A stretch of 51,010 nt of DNA from Alphaproteobacteria bacterium. GTDB lineage: Bacteria > Pseudomonadota > Alphaproteobacteria > M2410. Numbering within the stretch: the stretch's first letter is position 1; every line of letters starts with the position of its first letter. Shown one piece after another: positions 45,984-51,010 of this stretch. The stretch spans positions 1 through 51,010 of the forward strand of contig SBGZ01000075.1 in the NCBI GenBank assembly GCA_006226415.1. The letters run 5' to 3'. The notes under the pieces were generated by a model. The model made no database searches and had not been told where the DNA came from. It was given only the letters and a program-made list of their open reading frames with translations. The position numbers and the translations under genes were made by a program.

Positions 45984-46868
45984 TTACTCGCCTCCCCCCA
46001 GGGAGTGGACATAAATCGCTAGTTCCTTGATATCGCCTTCGGTCAGACGGCCGCTCCACGCTGGCATCTGGCCGCGACGGCCATTCGTGATGGATTCCAT
46101 GATCGTGTCCCGATCTCCGCCGTAGAGCCAAATGGCATCTGTCAGATCGGGCGCGCCCATCATGGTCATCCCTTCGCCGCCCTCCCCATGGCACATGGCA
46201 CATTGATCCGCAAAAACGGTCGCGCCCGCGGCGGCTTTTGCCGCGTCATGGTTTTGGTCGCTTATTTGCAGCACGAATTCCACAACAGCACTGCCTTCTT
46301 CCGGTGTCAGGATTTCATCCTTGATGAAAGCAGGCATGTCGTTGATGCGGGTTTCATCATCGTCGTCCCAGCGAATGCCGTGAGAGATGGTCACCTGGAT
46401 ATCCTCCAGGGTGCCGCCCCAAAGCCAATCATCATCATTGAGGTTGGGGAAGCCAAGGGCTCCTTGCGCGCCCGAGCCATGACATGGGGCGCAATTGTCG
46501 CCAAACAGCGATTTGCCGCTGGCCAAAGCGACCTGGAACAGCTCATCATTGTTTTGGACCGCCTCAATGGGCTGCGCCGCGATCTGGTCGCGATAGACAT
46601 TGAGCGCAGCCTCATTGGCCGCAATCTGATCGGTGACCTTAACCCGCTGCGAATAACCAAGCAGACCCTTGGTATATTCCCAACCATTGGCGCCCGGGAA
46701 AGGCCAGGCTGGCATTAAAATCACATAGCCAAGCGACCAGATAACCGAAACTACAAAGGTCCAGACCCACCATTTGGGAAGTGGGGTGTTAAGTTCTTCA
46801 ATGCCGTCCCACGAATGACCCGTGGTCTCGACACCCGAGATTTCATCGATTTTGGGTTTGTCGCTCAT
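45984..46868 (-). CDS. ccoP: cbb3-type cytochrome c oxidase subunit III (diheme)
   Basis: 294 residues. One N-terminal helix (about residues 32-55, after NTPLPKWWVWTF) anchors two periplasmic cytochrome c domains with heme motifs CAPCH (about 127-131) and CAMCH (about 221-225). It carries electrons from cytochrome c to CcoO/CcoN. The start overlaps the ccoQ stop (ATGA). It is last gene of ccoNOQP, followed by the GNRA hairpin. Confidence 0.97.
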   Translation of the reverse strand: MSDKPKIDEISGVETTGHSWDGIEELNTPLPKWWVWTFVVSVIWSLGYVILMPAWPFPGANGWEYTKGLLGYSQRVKVTDQIAANEAALNVYRDQIAAQPIEAVQNNDELFQVALASGKSLFGDNCAPCHGSGAQGALGFPNLNDDDWLWGGTLEDIQVTISHGIRWDDDDETRINDMPAFIKDEILTPEEGSAVVEFVLQISDQNHDAAKAAAGATVFADQCAMCHGEGGEGMTMMGAPDLTDAIWLYGGDRDTIMESITNGRRGQMPAWSGRLTEGDIKELAIYVHSLGGGE

Positions 46869-47029
46869 TGTTGGGCCTCCGCGTCATCATCCAAAGGCAG
46901 CATGGCCGCCTGATCAAATTTCGACTTGTTACTGGGCCAGAGGGCATAGACCACTCCGCCCAGAAACATGGAAAGCAGGATCACCAGACCCCAGGTTTCC
47001 GAAAATTGTGCAACTTGGTGATAATCCAT
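46865..47029 (-). CDS. ccoQ: cbb3-type cytochrome oxidase subunit CcoQ/FixQ
   Basis: 54 residues starting MDYHQVAQFSETWGLVI with one transmembrane helix (about 14-31) and a short polar tail containing ALWPSNKSKFDQAAMLPL. Its place between ccoO (5-base gap, GAGG site) and ccoP (4-base overlap) makes the call firm. It stabilises the complex, notably CcoP association, in studied species. Confidence 0.9.
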   Translation of the reverse strand: MDYHQVAQFSETWGLVILLSMFLGGVVYALWPSNKSKFDQAAMLPLDDDAEAQQ

Positions 47030-47034
47030 GGCGC

Positions 47035-47769
47035 TTACCTCTGATTTCCGTCGGCTTCCGGTTCGAAGACGTCATAGTCAACGAGGGTACCGAGCATTTG
47101 CAAGTAAGCCACCAGGGCATCGAACTCCGAAATCATTTCCGGATTGCCATCAAAGTCACGGGTTACCGCACCGGGATACCGCTCCAGAAGCCCATCCCAA
47201 TCCGCATCCGGATCGCTTTGCGCTTTGAGATCTTCCTCAGCTGCGGCAATCATCTCATCCGTGTAAGGAACACCTGCCATCCGGTTCGCCTTCAACCGAG
47301 CCACCAGATCATTGTAGTTGAGCGGCGTTTTAGCGAGGAACGGATAGCCGGGCATAATGGACTCCGGCACAACAGCGCGAGGATCATCCATATGAACCCG
47401 GTGCCAATCGTCAGAGTATTTGCCGCCCACGCGCGCGAGATCCGGGCCAGTTCGGCGCGAACCCCACTGGAAGGGGTGGTCATACATGCTTTCGGCAGCC
47501 AGCGAATAGTGACCGTAACGCTCGACTTCCGCCCTGAGGGAGCGGATCATCTGGCTGTGGCAGACATAGCAGCCTTCGCGCACATAGATCTGACGACCCT
47601 CCAGCTCAAGCGGTGTATAGGGACGCATCCCTTCCACCTTCTCGATGGTGCTTTTGACCAGGAAGAGCGGGACGATTTCGACCAGCCCCCCGATCGCCAC
47701 AACAACCAGAATGCCTACCAGCAGAAGGATCGAGTTCTTTTCAAATTTCTCGTGAGAAAATTTAGTCAT
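47035..47769 (-). CDS. ccoO: cbb3-type cytochrome c oxidase subunit II (monoheme)
   Basis: 244 residues. One N-terminal helix (about residues 12-33) precedes a periplasmic monoheme cytochrome c domain with [18 protein letters not shown] (about residues 62-79). The usual [20 protein letters not shown] and the distal MPGYPFLA Met ligand are present. The frame is open to 47838 within ccoN, but [13 protein letters not shown] (ATG 47769) is the family start and has GGAGGAG upstream. Confidence 0.96.
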   Translation of the reverse strand: MTKFSHEKFEKNSILLLVGILVVVAIGGLVEIVPLFLVKSTIEKVEGMRPYTPLELEGRQIYVREGCYVCHSQMIRSLRAEVERYGHYSLAAESMYDHPFQWGSRRTGPDLARVGGKYSDDWHRVHMDDPRAVVPESIMPGYPFLAKTPLNYNDLVARLKANRMAGVPYTDEMIAAAEEDLKAQSDPDADWDGLLERYPGAVTRDFDGNPEMISEFDALVAYLQMLGTLVDYDVFEPEADGNQR

Positions 47770-47785
47770 TGTTCCGAGCTCCTCC

Positions 47786-49441
47786 TCAAGCCGCCGCAAT
47801 CTGGCCGGTCGGAAGATCTTCCTCCCGAAGGTCGCCACGGATTGTCTTGTAGATGTTGTAGGCCATGATCAGCGAGCCGATCACAAAGAGCAGACCGCCC
47901 AGTGCCCGGATCCAATAGTAGGGGTTCATCGCCGCAACGGTTTCCGCGAATGAATATTCCAGGAAGCCCAGCGAATTATAGGTCCGCCACATCAAGCCTT
48001 GCATGATACCTGCAACCCACATGGAGCAGATGTAGAGCACGATGCCGATGGTCGCGATCCAGAAGTGCCAGGACACCATCTTGATCGAATAGAGCCGCTC
48101 GCGGCCCCAAACCCAGGGGACCAGGCAGTAGAGCGCGCCAAAGGAAACAAAACCAACCCAGCCCAGCGCACCGGAGTGCACGTGACCGATGGTCCAGTCT
48201 GTGTAGTGGCTCAAAGAGTTCACAGCCTTGATGGACATAACCGGGCCTTCAAAGGTGCTCATGCCGTAGAAAGCCACGGAAACCACCAACATGCGGATCA
48301 CCGGATCGGTGCGCAGCTTGTCCCAGGCACCGGACAAGGTCATCAGACCGTTGATCATCCCACCCCAGGACGGCATCCAGAGCATGACCGAGAAGACCAT
48401 GCCGAGGGTTTGCGCCCAGTCGGGCAGCGCCGTGTAGTGAAGGTGGTGCGGACCGGCCCAGATGTACAGAAAGATCAGCGACCAGAAGTGGATGATCGAC
48501 AGTCGGTAGGAATAGACCGGTCGCCCTGCCCGCTTTGGCACGAAGTAATACATAATGCCAAGGAAGCCGGCCGTCAGGAAGAAGCCCACCGCATTATGGC
48601 CGTACCACCATTGCACCATGGCGTCCTGGACACCGGCCCAGACAATTACAGACGAGGAACTCGTCAGGCTGAGCGGGATGGTCATATTGTTGACCAGATG
48701 CAGCATGGCGACGGTCACGATAAAGGCGAGGAAGAACCAGTTGCCGACATAAATGTGTGGCTCCTTGCGCTTCATCAGGGTGCCGAGGAAAACGAGCAGA
48801 TAAACCACCCAAACGACTGTCAGCCAAAGGTCCACATACCATTCGGGCTCGGCATATTCCTTACCTTGAGAGATCCCCAGAACGTAGCCTGTTGCCGCCA
48901 GAACGATGAAAAGCTGATAGCCCCAGAAAACAAACCAGGGCGCCAGGTTTCCGGCGAGACGGGTCCGACAGGTGCGCTGAACCGTATAGAACGACGTGCA
49001 CAAGAGCACATTCCCGCCGAAGGCAAAGATCACCGCCGAGGTGTGCAGGGGACGCAGTCGCCCGAAATTGGTAAAGGGCCAGTCAAAGTTGAGTGCCGGG
49101 GCGGCCAATTGCAAGGCAATGACAAGCCCGACCAGAAAACCAACAACGCCCCAAAAGACGGAGGCCACGGCGCCAAAACGCACCACAGAAAAATTATAGC
49201 CCTGATCGACTTCTTCGAAGGGATTAGCCTTGGTGGGGTTCAAATTCATTGCCAGATAGCCCAGCGACAGCGCGCTGGCCAATGTGAAGATCCAGCCATG
49301 GATTGCCATGCCAGTATCTGCGGCATTGAGTGCCCACAACAGCCCAAAGAGAGTCGCGAGAAGTGACGTGCCAAGTGCTGCGTAGCGCATCAATGGCGTT
49401 GAACCGCCCGTCGGAGAGCCGGCGGAGAGAGTCTCGCTCAT
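47786..49441 (-). CDS. ccoN: cbb3-type cytochrome c oxidase subunit I (catalytic)
   Basis: 551 residues with about 14 helices. This heme-copper subunit reduces O2 with high affinity. Heme and CuB ligands lie in [13 protein letters not shown] (His), [18 protein letters not shown], the [11 protein letters not shown] pair and the [19 protein letters not shown] pair. It starts the ccoNOQP run, with AGAGGAC before the ATG. The 199 bases upstream contain inverted repeats but no canonical FNR/FixK box that I can find. Confidence 0.97.
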   Translation of the reverse strand: MSETLSAGSPTGGSTPLMRYAALGTSLLATLFGLLWALNAADTGMAIHGWIFTLASALSLGYLAMNLNPTKANPFEEVDQGYNFSVVRFGAVASVFWGVVGFLVGLVIALQLAAPALNFDWPFTNFGRLRPLHTSAVIFAFGGNVLLCTSFYTVQRTCRTRLAGNLAPWFVFWGYQLFIVLAATGYVLGISQGKEYAEPEWYVDLWLTVVWVVYLLVFLGTLMKRKEPHIYVGNWFFLAFIVTVAMLHLVNNMTIPLSLTSSSSVIVWAGVQDAMVQWWYGHNAVGFFLTAGFLGIMYYFVPKRAGRPVYSYRLSIIHFWSLIFLYIWAGPHHLHYTALPDWAQTLGMVFSVMLWMPSWGGMINGLMTLSGAWDKLRTDPVIRMLVVSVAFYGMSTFEGPVMSIKAVNSLSHYTDWTIGHVHSGALGWVGFVSFGALYCLVPWVWGRERLYSIKMVSWHFWIATIGIVLYICSMWVAGIMQGLMWRTYNSLGFLEYSFAETVAAMNPYYWIRALGGLLFVIGSLIMAYNIYKTIRGDLREEDLPTGQIAAA

Positions 49442-49506
49442 AGTCCTGTCCTCTTGATTTCAAGTTCCCAAGATTGAGGCCAAGAATCAGCCCCAAACTC
49501 ATTTAA

Positions 49507-49550
49507 CCGCATATTGCATGCGGACCTAATGCAGCATACCGCGCATATTG
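49507..49550. repeat. Inverted repeat and repeated GCATATTG motif upstream of ccoN
   Basis: CCGCAT-ATTGC-ATGCGG (49507-49523) is a perfect 6-bp inverted repeat. GCATATTG occurs in it (49509-49516) and again 34 bases away (49543-49550), flanked by CGCGC and GCGCG. The spacing, about three helical turns, and the position 65-110 bases before the ccoN ATG suggest paired regulator sites. Confidence 0.4.
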
Positions 49551-49627
49551 ACGCAGCGCGGACTCACAAGGGTACTGGGCTCATTTGTCGCAGATTCCCA
49601 GTGAAATACTAAGGATTTTATGTGTAA

Positions 49628-49644
49628 TTGAGAACGGCTCTCAA
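49628..49644 (-). terminator. Possible 3' hairpin of the malyl-CoA-lyase-like gene
   Basis: TTGAGA-N5-TCTCAA is a perfect 6-bp inverted repeat starting at the lyase stop codon. No T-run follows on the minus strand (TTACACAT). It could be a weak terminator or an unrelated operator in the ccoN upstream region. Confidence 0.3.
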
Positions 49645-50684
49645 AAACCGTAGGCCGCGCCCCGCTCCGGGTCTTTATCAGCCACAAGGCGCGCCAGATC
49701 GACGATCACCTTGGCCTGTTTCCAGGTGGCATCATCCTGCATTTTGCCGTCAATCAGGACCGCCCCCGTACCGTCCGGCATGGCTTCGAGAATACGCTTG
49801 GCAAACAGGACTTCATCCACTTCCGGCGAGAATACCCGTTTGGCGATTTCGATCTGAGAGGGATGCAAGGACCAACCGCCCACACAGCCTTGCAAGAAAG
49901 CGTTGCGGAACTGCGCCTCGCAGGCATCCGGATCATCAAATGCACCGAAGGGGCCGTAGAAAGGCTTGATCCCCGCCGACATGCAGGCATCGACCATTTT
50001 GGAGATGGTGTAGTGCCAGAGGTCTTGCTGAAAAAACTGACGGGTCGCGCCTTCTCCGCCCGCATCCTCCAATACCCCGTAGAGAGGATGTCCGCCGCCG
50101 ACACGGGTTGTCTTCATGCCGCGCGAGGCGGCCAGGTCCGCCGGGCCAAGGCTGAGCCCATGCATACGCGGGCTGGCGAGGGCAATTTCCTCAACGTTCT
50201 TCACCCCTTGGGCCGTTTCGAGAATGGCGTGGATCATGATCGGCCGGGTGACGCCGTGGCGCGCCTCCAGCATGGCCAGATACTGATCCAGGAAATGAAT
50301 GTCCCAGGGGCCTTCGACCTTGGGCAGCATGATGACATCAAGCTTGTTGCCAATTCTTGAGACGAGCTCGGTCAGATCCTCGAGCACCCAGGGGCTGTCG
50401 AGGCAATTAATGCGGGTCCAACAGCCGGTTGCCCCGAAATCCACTTTTTCCACCACCTCAATGAAGCCGCGGCGGGCCGCCTCCTTGGCATCGGCGGGGA
50501 TGGCGTCTTCAAGGTTCCCCAGGAGCACATCCACCTGCTTCACCATATCGGGTACCTTGGCCCGCATTTTCTCCACATGCGGCGGCAGAAAATGGATCAT
50601 GCGCTCCAGCGCAACAGGCACTTCGCGGTATGGCTGCGGGGCGCCGATGGCCAGGGGCTTGAAGAAATTCTTGGGCTGTTTCAT
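49641..50684 (-). CDS. HpcH/HpaI/CitE-family lyase, malyl-CoA-lyase-like
   Basis: 347 residues, a TIM-barrel CoA-ester lyase. Motifs shared with malyl-CoA/beta-methylmalyl-CoA lyases are [81 protein letters not shown] and [19 protein letters not shown]. The acidic metal ligands in NLEDAIP and the ILETAQG segment are kept. Likely reactions are reversible cleavage of malyl-CoA or methylmalyl-CoA to glyoxylate plus an acyl-CoA, or a related thioesterase activity; the exact substrate is not determinable. An in-frame GTG at 50696 is an alternative start. No ethylmalonyl-CoA pathway gene is beside it. Confidence 0.85.
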   Translation of the reverse strand: MKQPKNFFKPLAIGAPQPYREVPVALERMIHFLPPHVEKMRAKVPDMVKQVDVLLGNLEDAIPADAKEAARRGFIEVVEKVDFGATGCWTRINCLDSPWVLEDLTELVSRIGNKLDVIMLPKVEGPWDIHFLDQYLAMLEARHGVTRPIMIHAILETAQGVKNVEEIALASPRMHGLSLGPADLAASRGMKTTRVGGGHPLYGVLEDAGGEGATRQFFQQDLWHYTISKMVDACMSAGIKPFYGPFGAFDDPDACEAQFRNAFLQGCVGGWSLHPSQIEIAKRVFSPEVDEVLFAKRILEAMPDGTGAVLIDGKMQDDATWKQAKVIVDLARLVADKDPERGAAYGF

Positions 50685-50802
50685 GGGGGCGCGCACTTTC
50701 GTTGTGGTTCTTGTTGTTGGGTCCCTTGTTGAAGACAGGTTTTACGATGCCCTCTCCTGCTTGCCAAGGTTCAGCTGCCGCAATTGCCCGAAAATTTGTC
50801 TC

Positions 50803-51010
50803 TTAAAGCCCGATCGCGCGGCTGCCCAGCCAATAGAGTCCGATCATCACCAAAGCGGCGGACAATACAGACTGACCGAGGTTTCTTTGTTCCGTCGACA
50901 GGAGCCTCGCCATCAGGGCGGCGGCGGCCAGGATCAAGGCAACCGCGACAAGCTGGCCAAGCTCCACCCCCACATTGAAGCTGAACAAGGCGGCCACAAG
51001 ATTTCCGGTG
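50803..51010 (-). CDS. HupE/UreJ-family membrane protein, C-terminal fragment (cut by window end)
   Basis: The last ~68 codons of a gene that begins beyond the window. The visible part reads TGNLVAALFSFNVGVELGQL, then a hydrophobic helix (VAVALILAAAALMA) and a second one (VLSAALVMIGLYWLGSRAIG). FNVGVELGQL is characteristic of the HupE/UreJ-type proteins, which are integral membrane proteins linked to nickel or cobalt handling or of unknown role. The full length and partners cannot be seen. It lies 118 bases upstream of the lyase gene on the same strand. Confidence 0.6.
   Translation of the reverse strand, partial: TGNLVAALFSFNVGVELGQLVAVALILAAAALMARLLSTEQRNLGQSVLSAALVMIGLYWLGSRAIGL

Noticed and set aside
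47999-49366. A 455-codon open frame antisense to ccoN
   Set aside because: It lies wholly opposite a highly conserved gene, its translation is low-complexity and charged, and it has no recognisable domain. It is a by-product of GC-rich codon use.
49452-49463. CTTGATTTCAAG before ccoN as an FNR/FixK box
   Set aside because: The spacing is too short (TTGA-N2-TCAA instead of TTGAT-N4-ATCAA), and it is almost on top of the ribosome binding site.

Overview
The window is a gene-dense chromosomal segment (roughly 55-60% G+C by eye) from a heterotrophic aerobic or microaerobic alphaproteobacterium. That placement is inferred from the hisS-hisZ-hisG operon, the ccoNOQP-ccoGHIS (fixNOQP-fixGHIS type) cluster, a PutA without a DNA-binding domain, the five-step HutF/HutG histidine route and the YejB/YejE permeases. 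I cannot name the genus. I see no tRNA, rRNA, CRISPR array, insertion sequence or phage gene, and no gene-free stretch longer than about 240 bases.

Layout. 1-1708: groEL and its terminator. 1708-5700, minus strand: a membrane-anchored alpha/beta hydrolase, then an exported TPR protein translationally coupled to an unrecognised exported protein. 5898-8126: tryptophan 2,3-dioxygenase and a kynureninase-like enzyme. 8170-8706: a membrane-tethered SRPBCC protein. 8703-12339, minus: hisS-hisZ-hisG. 12491-14316: a VOC protein converging on an NSS transporter. 14432-16627: a TonB-dependent receptor. 16863-19991: putA. 20128-20598: a Nudix hydrolase. 20737-24092: glutaryl-CoA dehydrogenase, a CMD/AhpD-like protein, an enoyl-CoA hydratase-like protein and a GntR regulator. 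24079-26162, minus: lutB-lutC. 26288-28836: copA-cueR. 28833-32357, minus: an MscS channel and the yejB-yejE permeases. 32457-33005: a SYLF lipoprotein. 33142-40637: hutI diverging from hutFCUHG. 40732-41535: a DUF2189 membrane protein. 41532-49441, minus: the complete cbb3 oxidase structural (ccoNOQP) and assembly (ccoGHIS) genes. 49641-51010, minus: a malyl-CoA-lyase-like enzyme and the 3' end of a HupE/UreJ-type membrane protein.

How it works together. Much of the segment turns amino acids into central metabolites: Trp (kynA, kynU-like), Lys/Trp via glutaryl-CoA (gcdH), Pro (putA) and His (hut), with lactate oxidation (lutBC) and peptide uptake (yejBE). The electrons can go to the cbb3 oxidase. 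Its copper supply is handled by CcoI, while CueR/CopA handles copper export.

No wholly new system stands out. The points most worth a second look are regulatory and architectural. Two hut promoters carry HutC-like GGTATATA operators inside the -35/-10 spacer. copA looks leaderless under a CueR-type promoter. A strong GNRA-loop hairpin separates ccoNOQP from ccoGHIS. Four of the six convergent gene pairs share exactly the same 4-base overlapping stop arrangement (TTAG or TTAA).
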